From the NCBI GenBank assembly GCA_030159075.1, contig BROG01000078.1, positions 897,501-961,500 on the forward strand: DNA of 64,000 nt, given 5' to 3'. The notes below the pieces were generated by a model, which saw only the letters and a program-made list of their open reading frames with translations, was not told the origin of the DNA and did no database searches. Position numbers and translations under genes: made by a program. Positions within the stretch are counted from its first letter, which is position 1; every line of letters starts with the position of its first letter. Below, piece by piece: positions 11,961 to 23,489 of the stretch. The stretch comes from Atrina japonica (taxonomy: Eukaryota; Mollusca; Bivalvia; Pterioida; Pinnidae).

Positions 11961-13870
11961 ACCTGTCTGGTGGCCTATCCAATCCCATTTACGCTTCTTG
12001 ACATCTTGGATGATGGGATTCTGACTGGTTCTCCTCCACAGATCTTCATTTGAGATTTTCCGGGGCCACCCGATGTTGAGAGTTGCGCAGGCACCGATTT
12101 ACAAAAGTCCGGATCTTTTTGGTGATGGTGTTGGCGACTCGCCATGTCTCTAATCTACACACAAGGACTGACTTTACGTCGGTGTTAAGGATATGGATCA
12201 GGTTGAAGAGAGTCAATTTTCTTGGGGTTCAGATAGGTCGTAGGGTGTTAAAAGCGATTCCTGGCTTAGCTGATCCAGCTATAAACATCCTTATCTGTAC
12301 CAAAATTCTTGGAAATTACATTTCCTAGGTAGGTGAAACTCTCTGTGTTTTATCCTCAACACATCAGTATTTTTTGTGTTGATCTTTAGGCCAGTCTCCC
12401 CGGCCTCCTCGGAAAGTCTCGTCAATTTGGACAAGAGGACAATGTCATCAGCGAAATCGAGGTCCTCAGGTTGTTTGTTGAAGGGTCCACTGAATGCTTG
12501 TGTTGTTGTCTGCGGTTGCCCTTTTCATGATCCAATAAATGTCCATCAGAAAGATTTTTGGCGAAAGCATGCAGCATGGTATAACTCCAGTCCTCACTGC
12601 AAAATAAGCATCTCGTTATGAATGACTTGGCAAGTGAGATAGTCATACAGCTGTGAGTGATGCTTATGACATTTGGAGGTATCTCATAGTCTCCAAATTG
12701 TTCTCCTGTCCACACTGTCAAATGCCCTCTTAAAATCCACAAAGGACATATGAATGAGACATTGCCATTTGGTGGACTGTTCAATGATGGTCCGCAGGGT
12801 GGCGATATGAACCTCTCCGTCGGAAACCAACCTGCTCAGATCACAGCCTCTTGTCTGACGCATATTTGATTTTGTCTAAGATGGCTCTGGTAAGGACTTT
12901 GCCTGATGTGGACAGCAGCATGATTACTCGCCAACTGCCACCCTGAGAAAGGTCACCTTTCTTTGAAAGTTTCACGAGGTAGCTTGTATTCATTTCGCCG
13001 CGGGAACCTGTTCGAGTTCCCAAATCTTTTGCAAGAGGGGCTGGAACACATCTGCTGCTGTTTCCGGATATGATTTAATTGCCTCAGGAGGTATGCCATT
13101 TGAGCCTGCCGCCTTTCCACTCTACATGACATTGATTGCCTTGATAAATTGCATCCTTGTTGGTTGACTAATACCGAGTCGAAACTGGGCAATAGCTTGG
13201 GTACATCAGGAACCAATGGTAGTGATGGTTTCTTCAAAGACAAAGTGTTCCACCCAGCAGGATTTCTGTTCCGCGTCAGAGGTGGTGGTTTTACCTCTCG
13301 TGTGTCTGACTGCCTTACTTAGGTTGGAAAACTTTTCCAACAATGTTCGTGTGATTTCATAGAGACACTTCATGTTCTGTTTAATTGTTGTTCTGCCTCT
13401 TCCGACATGTTGTGTGTGAAACATCTTTTGTCGGCTCTTGCACTTCTCGATTTATACCACAGTATAGTTATCTAAATCCCTCTTCATAATGTCGGTCATG
13501 GCACTGGTTAATTTGTTGTTTCACATCCCTTCCATTTCTTATCGTCACGCGGGTCCCCGTTATCATTCAAATACTTCCATGCAAGTATCTTTCCGGAAAT
13601 CTTGCAAATCAGTTCAGTGACTCTCAATACTTCCCCCCTCCAAGCCAACAAGTCTTCACACCTATTTCTGACTTTATAGATGTATTCGTTCCTTTTCCTG
13701 ACGTCCTTCAGAAATTGTACATTAAAGTTGTGACATTGTTTTCCTGATAAGGTCTTAAAGGATTTCTGATTGATCTCATGATGAGTTTTCTTTCTGTGGT
13801 ATCAACCTCCACCTTTGGCATTTGGTCGCCCAACAAAATCACCAAGTTTCTCCGAGGTGTACGGGCCATT
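11960..13870 (-). pseudogene. Dead non-LTR retrotransposon (jockey/CR1-like reverse transcriptase)
   Basis: Read on the minus strand, several frames together give a recognisable non-LTR polyprotein. Near 13010-12850 is a 'YLVKL.KKGDLSQ' and 'IMLLST.GKVL.R' stretch (RT fingers). Near 12750-12640 is a 'DFK.AFDSVDR' region, and near 12470-12400 a 'DLDFADDIVLLS' catalytic motif (the FADD box) followed by 'GLKINT'. Near 12330-12000 are 'NFL.LG'-like and C-terminal 'WIGH'-type remnants. The frames change repeatedly and stops intervene, so the copy is inactive. The exact clade cannot be decided by eye. Confidence 0.8.
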
Positions 13871-13879
13871 AGAGGCTGA

Positions 13880-15000
13880 GGAGATTTATAGAACTTTTAT
13901 TTGTCCCTTTACATCAGCTAGTTTATGGGACTTTTGTATTTCAGGTTGTCTGTAGTTTATATTAAATCATCTGTAATTGTATCGATCAATATCATGGTTT
14001 TCACTGATATTTAAGTGGATCTTCTTTATTTTACATTTTTTGTCCTTTATAAAAAGGTTTATTCGTTTTAAAAAGTTGTATTTGAATGGTCTATATAAGC
14101 AGGTGCCCTTTCTAAAGAGGAGGCTTTTACTGCAAGTTTACCTGTAGTTTATAAGAAGAACTCCCAAAACATCTTGGTATATACCTCTGCGTCTTAATTG
14201 GAGATGCAATCAAAATGCAATGTATTTACATTTCAGTATAAAACAGTTGAAAGTAAAATTTATAGTTCTGTGAAAGGGCACTTCATACTTGAATACTTAC
14301 TGCAGTATGAACTGTTGTCGACATTATTTGTTTTTAAAATTGAAACATATCTTTAAACACGAAGTTACCATCATCTATTATCGTGATATAAACCTTTTAA
14401 ATACAGAAAAACTTGCATTAAAGGTCTCCTCTGTATAAAGGACACTTGCCTTGATTATAAATGTTATTCAAGCATAACCTTTATTAACGTTTTATAATGA
14501 ATAAATGTCTTTATAAAGGTCACCTGTCTATGATAGCTTTTTTGCCTGTTCCCTTGAATGGCTTTGATAGACAAGGGTGAATGTAGAGTAATTGATAATT
14601 AGGCATGGAATTGATACTGAATTGCAATATTTCTCTGACGTAATCGCATTATGCAAGTGACCTTTAGGTCAAACACTTGAATGACCTTTACCATGCATGT
14701 TCAGGCAATTTTGGAAACTGAAGCAACATAATGAAATGAAACATTGCAAACTGTATATGATTTTTTTTCAGATGACAGTTGATATTGTTTTAACCAAAAC
14801 AACACAATATAATATGTAATATTTTTGATAGGTTGTTAATCTTTGTGGATATCTCCATTTTTACAATCCGTTTCGGACGTTTGGTCAGCTGTAATTTATT
14901 AGCTTATTTATTACTGTCGCTGATGCAGAACGTTGTTGTTGTATTGTTTTGTTGTTGTTATTGTTTTGTTGTTAGTGTTGTTGTTGTTATTGTTTTGTTG
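13880..15000. other. Intergenic, with ~170-bp dispersed repeats
   Basis: Positions ~14405-14575 are a direct copy of the repeat at ~6240-6425, and ~14040-14140 looks like an inverted part of the same family. Nothing else is seen. Confidence 0.5.
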
Positions 15001-15071
15001 TTATTGTTTTGTTGTTAGTGTTGTTATTGTTTTTTGTTATTGTTTTGTTGTTTATGGTTAATGCTGTTGCT

Positions 15072-15102
<31 letters not shown>

Positions 15103-15125
15103 ATGAAGTTGAAGATGAAGATGAT
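14935..15125. repeat. Triplet low-complexity tract (GTT, GCT, GAT)
   Basis: Interrupted (GTT)n runs into a short (GCT)n, then (GAT)n and (GAA)-like units. The open frames across it (Val/Leu-rich, then Ala/Asp-rich) follow from the triplet composition. Confidence 0.95.
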
Positions 15126-15129
15126 ATTA

Positions 15130-15820
15130 TTCTTCATGTTTTCTTGTTATTTAAGACTGTAAATTTCCTTTTTCCTTTTTCAAATAATATCTTTAATATT
15201 GTGTAAGCAAAGTCAGAAGATTCACCTGTTGTAAGTCAGGTCGAAAACAAGTATTACTGTAAATCCGCCTATATAGATCACAGAAAGAAGTCTAAATGAT
15301 ATCCCTGTGTCTTATGCTATATTGGTATCGTATCTTGTATAATAAAATTCTACTAAAATTGTAATTGACTCACAAACTATAATATTCTCTGGGGAACTTA
15401 GTTACTTTAGATATTGGATTTCCATATACAGGATCATTTATACCTAGTCTTGCTTTAACATGGCCCTTATATGACCCCAGTATGATTGATTCACAAACAG
15501 TTTGTAATCGAGTACATTAAGTGAAATGTTTCAGAGACGGAGAAATACAAATGTCAATATGGACGGAATCTCAACGTACCATATAATTCAATCAAAGAGG
15601 ACAACTTGGATACATACATTTTCCCAATTAATTATTCAATAATTTCAGTGGGATCTGCTGTATCTATGACCAAACATTTATTGACTAAATTGTACTGATG
15701 CAAATGTAATCCTCTTTGTCGGGAATCAAAGTAAAGGAGCTCTTGGTCAGACCAAGATAGAATCTACCAACAGATGTTTAAACTATTACTCACATTGGAA
15801 AACAAACATTTCATTAAAAC
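15130..15820. other. Intergenic, no gene seen
   Basis: Plain AT-rich sequence without recognisable repeats or coding signal. Confidence 0.5.
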
Positions 15821-15823
15821 ACT

Positions 15824-16108
15824 AGAGCTCAGACGATAGCGCGCTCGATTCTTGATCTTGAGGTCGTGAGTTCGAGTCCAGCCGGCGCCAGGTTGGTTTC
15901 CTGCCCTGCGAGTGAGACAGTAAAAACCGAGGTCCCGTGTCACAATAGGTGTCGACACGTTAAAGAACCTTCACTGCTCAATGGCCGTACGTGCCGAGCA
16001 TAGGCCAAAATTTGAAGCCCTTCACCGGCATTTGGTGATGTCTCCATATGAGTGAAAGATTCTTGAGTGGGACGTTAAACAACAACAAACAAACAACATA
16101 AAAACACT
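15824..16108 (+). mobile_element. tRNA-derived SINE, head shortened by ~10 bp
   Basis: Same family as 4103-4396. The first 10 bases after GAG (the 'ccggcctggct' side) are missing, so the A box is damaged while the B box and body remain. 'aaaacacta' occurs on both sides (about 15817-15825 and 16100-16110), a probable target duplication. Confidence 0.9.
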
Positions 16109-16119
16109 ATAAACAGTAG

Positions 16120-16420
16120 CAGATTCGAAATGACCAGACAAGTCAAAGACTATTCGAACACACACCGTCGAAAAACGTTTTAATCACAACAATTCATTTA
16201 CATTCAGACATATCCTACGAATTTCATCACAAAACCATTATAAGAAAAATGATAAACAATTTTTACAAGATTCAGCAGTATAGACAAGTGCCGTGACGGA
16301 ACAACCAGACCAATAAAAGACTATTCGAACACACCACACACGCAGTCGTAAATGTTTTAATCAGAACAATTCATATCATACGAATTTCACAACAAAAACA
16401 TTAAAAATATATAAAAGAAA
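16120..16420. repeat. Two-copy tandem duplication of ~185 bp
   Basis: 'gactattcgaacacac', 'gttttaatca.aacaattca', 'tacgaatttca' and 'caaaa.cattaaaa'-like words appear in the same order at ~16140-16250 and ~16318-16420. Confidence 0.65.
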
Positions 16421-16429
16421 CTGACAAAC

Positions 16430-17025
16430 AACTTAAATAAGTATCAATAGAGAAATTTGTAACTTGTTATCAATAGTGTCTATCTTAATAAAAACAAACT
16501 TTTGTTACCATAGAAACAAAGTAAATACCACAATTTCTTCTGTAAAGCTAACGGATCAATGCATTTTCAAAATGACATCAACGACTTTGAGATTAATGTA
16601 TCCCTTAATGCAAAATTTATTACTTTTCAACACATAATATAATTTACTTAAAAAGAAGTCTTTATCGTTTGTTTTCATTATGTTTCTTTCATTTGAGGTG
16701 TGTCAATTTACGTTTGTTAGCGCATGTAAATTTAAAGGCGGTGTTTATCACCTTGTCTTGTTTATTTTTGTAGTGTAAATATCACAAGATTTATTGTAAA
16801 TAGTTTGTTCTCTAGATGAACATATGGCTGTAACATCAGATAATACATGTGTCTGCATAATATCTAAGTTGTCTTCTTCGAATGAAAACTGAATGTTGAA
16901 ATACGCATTGGCACTGTGATTTATCATGTAACAACTTATCCTGGATACATCAAGGTCACACATATTGCGTAACTCCTATATCATATAGACGAACACACTG
17001 AATAGATACATATATATATATATAT
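16430..17025. other. Intergenic, no gene seen
   Basis: AT-rich sequence. A 71-codon minus frame at 16748-16963 lacks any recognisable motif or splice context and is not called. Confidence 0.5.
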
Positions 17026-17028
17026 ATG

Positions 17029-17316
17029 TTTGTTTGTTTGTTTGTTGTTGTTTAACGTCCCACTCAAGAATATTTCACTCATATGGAGACGTCACCAAAT
17101 GCCGGTGAAGGGCTTCAAATTATGGCCTATGCTCGGCACTTACGGCCATTGAGCAGTGAGGGCTCTTTAACGTGCCGACACCTACTGTGACACGGGACCT
17201 CCAGTTTTTACTGTCTCATCCGAAAGACAGGAAACCAAACCTGTCGCCGGCGGGATTCGAACTCACGACCTCACGATCAAGAGTCGAGCGCGCTACCGAC
17301 TGAGCCAGGCCGGCTC
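17029..17316 (-). mobile_element. tRNA-derived SINE inside a TA repeat
   Basis: Full-length minus-strand copy with an intact head ending at the complement of GAGCCGG (17311-17316) and a TTTGTTTG tail. Both flanks are short (TA)n runs, so the insertion went into a TA microsatellite, which hides the target duplication. Confidence 0.92.
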
Positions 17317-17361
17317 TATATATATATATATGCTTCAGTTTCACTTTTAATGTTGAAAACA

Positions 17362-17367
<6 letters not shown>

Positions 17368-17452
<85 letters not shown>
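17368..17452. repeat. (CT)n microsatellite
   Basis: A pure CT run of about 85 bp. The Leu/Ser-rich frame across it is an artefact. Confidence 0.98.
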
Positions 17453-17454
<2 letters not shown>

Positions 17455-17499
17455 AGTTGTTGTTGTGTTATATTGAAATTTCAGGACTATCAATTTAAT

Positions 17500-17570
17500 A
17501 AAGTCATAAAGTTAAACCAATGGGCTAACTGTACGTTAAATTTAACGATGCATTGTGCAACCGGGTCCTG
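17500..17570. mobile_element. Partial MITE-like fragment (CCGGGTCC end)
   Basis: 'gggctaactgtacgttaaatttaac' region and 'ttgtgcaaccgggtcc' correspond in reverse to one arm of the palindromic element at 31727-31828. Only one arm is present. Confidence 0.6.
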
Positions 17571-17619
17571 ATCATGGTTGACTTATTAATTAGTACTTGA
17601 ATATTGACATGCAAAGTGT

Positions 17620-18445
17620 ACCGCACATACATTTTTAGCGCAACTATGTCTTTACGTGGAAAATCGGTAAAATTAAATATGCGCTAAAACTTACCGTTCG
17701 ATCTTGGAAACACAGATGTAACTATATGTTATATTAAAATTTAGTGCAACTATTTTCTTTAGTGGTAAATCTGGCTTTCCCTGTCCTTCGGATGAGACAG
17801 TAAAACCGAGTTCCCGTGTCACAGTAGGTGTCGGCACGTTAAAAGAAACCCTCATTGCTCAATGGCCGTAAGTGCCCAGCATAGGCAAAAATTTGATTAC
17901 CTTCACTGGCATTTGGTGACGTTTCTGATATGACTGAATGATTCTTGTTTGGGACGTTAAACAACAATGTGGACAATCGCTAAAACTAAATATGCGCTAA
18001 AATTTACCATTCGATCTTGGTTGGTGACGCAGAAGTAACTACATATGTTATATTAAGATTTAGCGCAACTATGTTTTTACGTGAAAAATCGGTCAAATTA
18101 AATATGCGCTAAAATTTATCGTTCGATCTTGATGACACAGAAGTAACTATATCTTATACTAAGATTTAGAGCAACTATGTATGTACGTAGAAAATCGAGA
18201 AAATTAAATATGCACCAAAATTTACCGTTCGATCTTGGAGATTTTTATATGTTATATGTTATACCAAGATTTAAGACAATCATGTCTTTACGTGGAAAAT
18301 CGATGAAATAAATATGCGCTAAAATTTACCGTTCGATCTTGGAGACGCAAACGTAACTACATGTATATGTTATACTAAGATTTAGTGCAACTTTGTTCTT
18401 TACATCGAAAATCGCTAAAATTAAATATGCGCTAAAATTTACGGA
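17620..18445. repeat. Satellite-like array, ~108-bp unit
   Basis: The unit contains 'taaatatgcgctaaaattta', 'ccgttcgatcttgg', 'aagtaacta', 'atactaagatttag' and 'gtctttacgtgg'. Starts of the 'attaaatatgcgct' word fall near 17665, 17983, 18097, 18204, 18312 and 18420, a period of about 108 bp except across the SINE inserted at 17777-17970. Confidence 0.88.
17777..17970 (+). mobile_element. Headless SINE inside the 108-bp array
   Basis: The body of the same SINE family ('ccttcggatgagacagtaaa' through 'gggacgttaaacaacaat') without its tRNA-like head and with several substitutions. Confidence 0.88.
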
Positions 18446-18449
18446 TTCT

Positions 18450-19725
18450 GGAGACACATAAGTGACTTCCCGGTATACATTATACTAAGATTCCAGATAG
18501 GCGTCTTTTTGTTTGACTTTTGCAATGTATTAGGGCGTTCAACATTTTCTCTGTAAACTGATCCCTCACAAAGACAACACTGCATTCAAATATTTGGTAT
18601 TCCGATACCGTGTAAAACAAGATAGCTGTACCCTGTACCTCTGTTTGTAGCAAAATGTCGGTATCATTAACATCGGGAATTGTATATATACAGTAACAGG
18701 AGTAGGAACAACTTACTCCATTACAAAACACTTTAGTATGTCCTTTTTCACTTCTTTAATTTAACAACATAGGTATGATTCTTAAGTCGCATTGAGTTAC
18801 ACGTAAATTTCAAACTTTATCCACAATTTCTTTTGTACTCCACGTTTAATAATAGGGTGTGCGCTGTTTGATAAGATCTTTTATTACCAACTTCATACAG
18901 ATTTTGTAGCAAAAAATAAGTTGAGCGCATTGTGAAAATTTATTCAATTTAGTGTTACAACTTTACGAGATTTAAGACCAGTTAATACAGTTTATTTCAA
19001 CACCGCCATATATTTCTTGTTTAAAAAGACGAGCTTTATCGTTAAAGGTAAGCGGATTGGAATGAGTATAAACCTAGGTAAAGGGATAGTATACTAAATA
19101 CACATATCATTTATTTACGGGAGCATGCTGTTAGGAATTGGTATCAAGAAACAAATGCGGCACGTTTTACAGTCACTCGGCGTGCAGGTGTTTACTAATT
19201 ATGGCTTTCAGCAGGGGAAACCGAATCCCTCGTTCATGACTTTGTAAAGAAATATATCACCTATAAATGCCAAGAATAAGGAGTAATTATAATAACTTTA
19301 TTTGCATATCTCACATACGGAGATCAAGCATATACAATGCATTTCATTTCGATAAATCATTTACAAACTTGAAAAAACACACACACGGAACTTCTCTGTT
19401 GATAAAAAGCCAAATTTCCTGAATCTGTGGTGGGTCGAGTGATTAAAGCATCGCACTTTGAACCATGAGGTTTCTCTGCTCATCTGGTCAGTGTGGAGTC
19501 CTACGACATGTGTATAATTTTAGTCATATTGCATATAATAATTTCTTACAGAAATGTACACATCTGTACCCTAATAGGACGGTGGGCTCACGCCCATCTC
19601 GTCTTCCTTAAAATTGTTGAAGTGTGGCGAAAAACACCATTATTCTTAAAACCAAATTTAAAAAGTCTTAGTAATTCCTTCACTTAAGTCATTGATTACG
19701 AAGTTTCTGATTCTAGATTGAATTT
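18450..19725. other. Intergenic, no gene seen
   Basis: No recognisable coding or repeat structure. Short frames at 18480-18731 and 19493-19687 show no domain or splice support. Confidence 0.5.
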
Positions 19726-20240
19726 TTCAGTTACAAGAAAGCAAACTAATGACCTTATCAGACATCCCAGTTTCCGTCCTATCTACCGACTGCATAATTG
19801 CATGTGGTGTTTATATTTCCCAGTTTATCCGATATGCCGGAGCGTGTTCATCATATGATCATTTCATATACAGAGGTAAACCTGTTGGTTAATTCACCAG
19901 GACATGAGTTAATATGTTTGATGTCATCAAATTCTACGGTCCTTTTAGTTTTATAATGACCTTGTTTGCAATTACTTTGTTTCACTCACTGAAATGTTGA
20001 GTTACCTGATGCGTGTAGTACTATTAGTTGATTCATTTATACCCATTGAGATGAGTATTAATTCCGCTTTTGGGTTTTTTTTTTTAAATTTTGACTTTGT
20101 ATTCACCCCGGGTGTAGGTTGACAGATTATACGTACGTTTCCATGGCACCTCGTGCTTTTCCGGAAATCCGTGTTTGTCCAATGTTCGCCAGATCTGTCG
20201 GTTAATAAATTTGGTATCTGTGATTTTGATTATTTAATTA
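19700..20240 (+). pseudogene. Penelope-like reverse transcriptase remnant (C-terminal part)
   Basis: The plus strand near 19813-19880 encodes 'GVYISQFIRYAGACSSYDHF' followed by 'IYRGK', the segment downstream of the catalytic core that is typical of Penelope-like (Neptune-type) RTs. It then breaks into stops. The 3' tail with 'ccgtgtttgtccaat' near 20170 recurs in the copies at 31198, 32275 and 55483. Only a fragment survives. Confidence 0.75.
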
Positions 20241-20244
20241 TCCG

Positions 20245-21185
20245 TTTCCTTATTAATGTTACATGCCAAATTTGAACAATGTTGGCCAAGTAGTAATTGA
20301 GATTTTATTTCAATTATCATTTTGACCACATGAGTTTCCATCCATGAATTTAATAATTATTATTTCCCTTAACCTACTATTGAATGATGTCACACGCCGA
20401 AAGTGAAGATCATTGTTCTAGTAGCTATTGAAAAATATATTATAAAATGCAAGAAGCACGATAATTGCCAACACCATAATTGACGGCAATGGGTCGCAAT
20501 TCGTTGTTTCCCGGATGTAGGTACGTCGAAGTGATCACGTGATATATATGTAATATTCTGGGAAATGTTCATCGTTGTAAGTATCACAACAATGGGATAT
20601 TTCAAGAACTCAGGGTTGTAAATGGGAAGTAGCAAAAATGTCGCCGTCATTAGTTTTACTACTGCATCTTTCCTATGAAAATACGACTTGAATGTTTCAT
20701 TGTCCATTTGACTTTAGAGACTCTAATTCCCGTATGTGTACTTATATGCTTAGAACTGATCACGTGACGATGAACGTCACATGACTGAGAGTAATGAAGA
20801 TGGAATGTATGAATCGACGTGTAATGAATAATGTCAATCTCCAGTGTACAATACTAAATTGAAAGCTCTCGGGCTGGTACTTGTCATCTTTCTATACGAG
20901 AACTGTTAATTCCTTCACCAAACTTTTTACATAAAAGATGAATGATACTGACTTTCCGCAAATAAAAACCAAACGGATATCTAAAGTCATGTTGTAGGTT
21001 CGGCGCGTAAAATAACCCAGATCGCATTGACATGCGTCGATAGCTAAGGTCATTTTTAAAGAGAGTCAACATACCTGTATTGTGAATGAATTCATTAAAC
21101 AAATATTCTAAAATAGCTACAAAATGCAACTTATGATCTTCCAGTAAAAAAAGAAAAACCAATGGATATTCGAAACTCCAGGTCC
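20245..21185. other. Intergenic, two unsupported minus frames
   Basis: Frames at 20390-20707 (105 codons, begins ATG) and 20884-21162 (92 codons) are open on the minus strand. Neither shows a domain I recognise. The second adjoins the 3' end of a Penelope remnant, so it may be part of that element's tail. No gene is called. Confidence 0.4.
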
Positions 21186-21866
21186 ATTAGAATACGACAT
21201 GTAATATGGATATAATAACGGTCTCAACATGAACGATTGCATATCACAAACGGGATGGGAACAGGTGCCCAGTAGGAGTCAGCGTCCCCTGTTAGTATGC
21301 TAGATCCGTCGCAAATGTTCCATGGAAACCTCTTGAGTTCGGTGAAAAGGTCAAGCTGGGTGAAAAGGTCATTAGTTTTAGATCTGATTGGCGAAGAGGG
21401 TAACTGTATATGGTCATGTTCCAGAATTCTATCTACTAGTAACAGTCTTGAGAGAGGGGGTGGGGTTTCAGAAATTATTATCTAACAAGATCCCAGTATC
21501 GACCATAAAACTTCCTTCAAGCGTTCAACAATGTATCCCTGTGTGAGTAAATTATTGGCGAGACGTTTGGTTCTAGGAACCGAGATTCTAACTGTTTCTT
21601 TTCTTTGAAGAGCATAGACTTTATAAATTCCGCTTGAATTAAACTAAATAATACAAAAAGATGTCAGCCAGGAGAGGGGCACAACTGCTGCTCATTGGAA
21701 TGCCGGCCAACTGTTGGAAAACCTGTCCCGTAAATGAAACTCCGGTGATATCGTCCTCAGTTTACTTGATATATCAATCAGAGTGTTCCTTCACAAAATA
21801 TCGTTCTTCATGAACACTAAATATTTATATCTGCAATTTCAATTTTTATATATAAACGAGTTTTCT

Positions 21867-22153
21867 GAGCCGGTCTGGCTCAGTCGATAGCGCGCTCGAC
21901 TCTTGATTGTGAGGACATGAGTTCGAGTCCAGCCGGCGGCAGGTTGGTTTCCTGTCCTTCGGATGAGACAGTGAAAACCGAGGTCTCGTGTCAAAGTAGG
22001 TGTCGGCACGTTAAAGTACCCTCACTGCTCAATGGCCGTAAGTGCCGAGCCTAGGCCAAACTTTGAAGCCCTTCACCGGCATTTGGTTATGTCTCCATAT
22101 GAGTGAAATATTGTTGAGTGGGACGTTAAACAACAATAAGCAAACAAACAAAC
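21867..22153 (+). mobile_element. tRNA-derived SINE inserted in Penelope remnant
   Basis: Full length with an intact A box ('ggctcagtcgatag') and B box ('gagttcgagtcc'). 'aaacgagttt' lies just upstream (21854-21863) and again after the CAAA tail (about 22150-22159), a probable target duplication. It is younger than the retroelement it interrupts. Confidence 0.93.
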
Positions 22154-22752
22154 GAGTTTCGAATAAAAGAAGTTAGTCTGCTTTTAACTTTTCGGTGAGG
22201 AATTGTCGTGTTAAGGTCGAAAAATCAAAAGCTTTTATGCTTGTAACATGTTCGAAATTTGCAGACATTAGATATTCCAACAACTCTTTTGAATTCTTGA
22301 GAATCCACATCTGATGCTGAAGAACTTGCTTTTTATCTGTAAGCAGTTTGGTGAGTAAAAAGGATGCTTCAAACTGCTGGGGCATCTAGATGATCACCCA
22401 GTGAACCGGTGTTTATTGGGAGTTTTTGTGCTTCCTCGGAATCCAATGAATGTATGGCAATTCAAGCTCTGTGTCACTCAACTGTATTCCAAACGAAATT
22501 AGAACGGATTTATAAGGCCTGTTTTTTCATACTCAAACTTGTTTAGGGTTATAAACAACCTGAAACATCGTTTTAGCCACAAACCATAAACTTAATGATC
22601 GCGAAAAGCACAACGGTTGAAAACAGCATTGGGGCATTTGAATACACCTTAAACTTCCTAAACCGTTCTTCTGATCGCGATTGAGATATTCTCTAACCAT
22701 TTCAAAACACACCATTAAAACATTTAACCGTAAAAATGTTTTAAACCAAGTT

Positions 22753-22936
22753 GTTTGTTTGTTTATGTATATTGTTGTTTAACGTCCCACTGAAGAATAT
22801 TTCACTCATATGGAGACGTCACCAAATGCCGGTGAAGGGCTTCAAATTTTGGCCTATGCTCGGCACTTACGACCATTGAGCAGTGAGGGTTCTTTAACGT
22901 GCCGACACCTACTGTGACATGGAACCTCGGTTTTAA
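22753..22936 (-). mobile_element. 5'-truncated SINE, minus strand
   Basis: Carries the tail and body through 'cctcggttttaac', but the tRNA-like head is absent. Such truncation is usual for retroposed SINEs. Confidence 0.88.
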
Positions 22937-23489
22937 CCTAGTCAATGCTTAAGAATAAAAAATGGCCTATAGTTATCTAATATCTCAGAGACCTGAAAAT
23001 CGGTGATAGTGTATATAGGATTTCCAGGAAGTGCATGGAAATCCAAGTTCCTCATTAGAGGAATAAAGTAGTATCTCCTGCAGAAAATGCGACACTGTTA
23101 GATGCTTTGTCGGCAGGAACGATGGCTAAAATTTACGTGGAGACGAGAAAGTTCTCTGACAACTTCAGGGTCACAGAAATAGACCTGTGTCTAGTGTTAA
23201 CATTTTGTTTAAGTCGTCGAATTCTTCGTTAAAGAACATCCTCGATCGACTTAACCCTTTTACCACTGAGTTTCTGAGTGGTATATTCATTGCTATTGTT
23301 TAAGACCAGTCTATTGCGGTCTGTAGGGATGGAAGTGTTAATTCACTCCAAAAGAGTGTCAAGTTTGACATCCTCTTTCTTTATAGCCCAATGTATGACT
23401 TCACATGCATCCATGATAACGTTAAAGTTCTGGCGCCATGTAAACGAGACAGGTTCCCTATATTTCTGGCCTTTACGTAATTTTTTTGG

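Larger units (their letters stand above)
21190..23480 (-). pseudogene. Penelope-like retroelement remnant, minus strand, interrupted by two SINEs
   Basis: Read on the minus strand from 23480 down, it matches the second copy at 34890-36420. The N-terminal segment ('FSSPRKF' side words at ~23150) is followed by a segment at 22385-22173 giving 'LLTKLLTDKKQVLQHQMWIL' and then 'KNSKELLEYL' and 'FDFSTL', conserved in the RT of Penelope-like elements. The RT C-terminus and 3' tail lie at 21760-21190. SINEs at 21867-22153 and 22753-22936 split it, and an extra ~90 bp sits near 23240-23335. It is not functional. Confidence 0.82.

Noticed and set aside
12083..12621. Two plus-strand 81-codon frames
   Set aside because: They lie antisense to the minus-strand non-LTR RT fossil and have no independent support.
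17350..17571. Leu/Ser-repeat frame
   Set aside because: Produced by the (CT)n run.
20390..20707. 105-codon minus frame beginning with ATG
   Set aside because: No recognisable domain, no clear donor or partner exon and low-complexity hydrophobic stretches; length alone is not convincing in this region.
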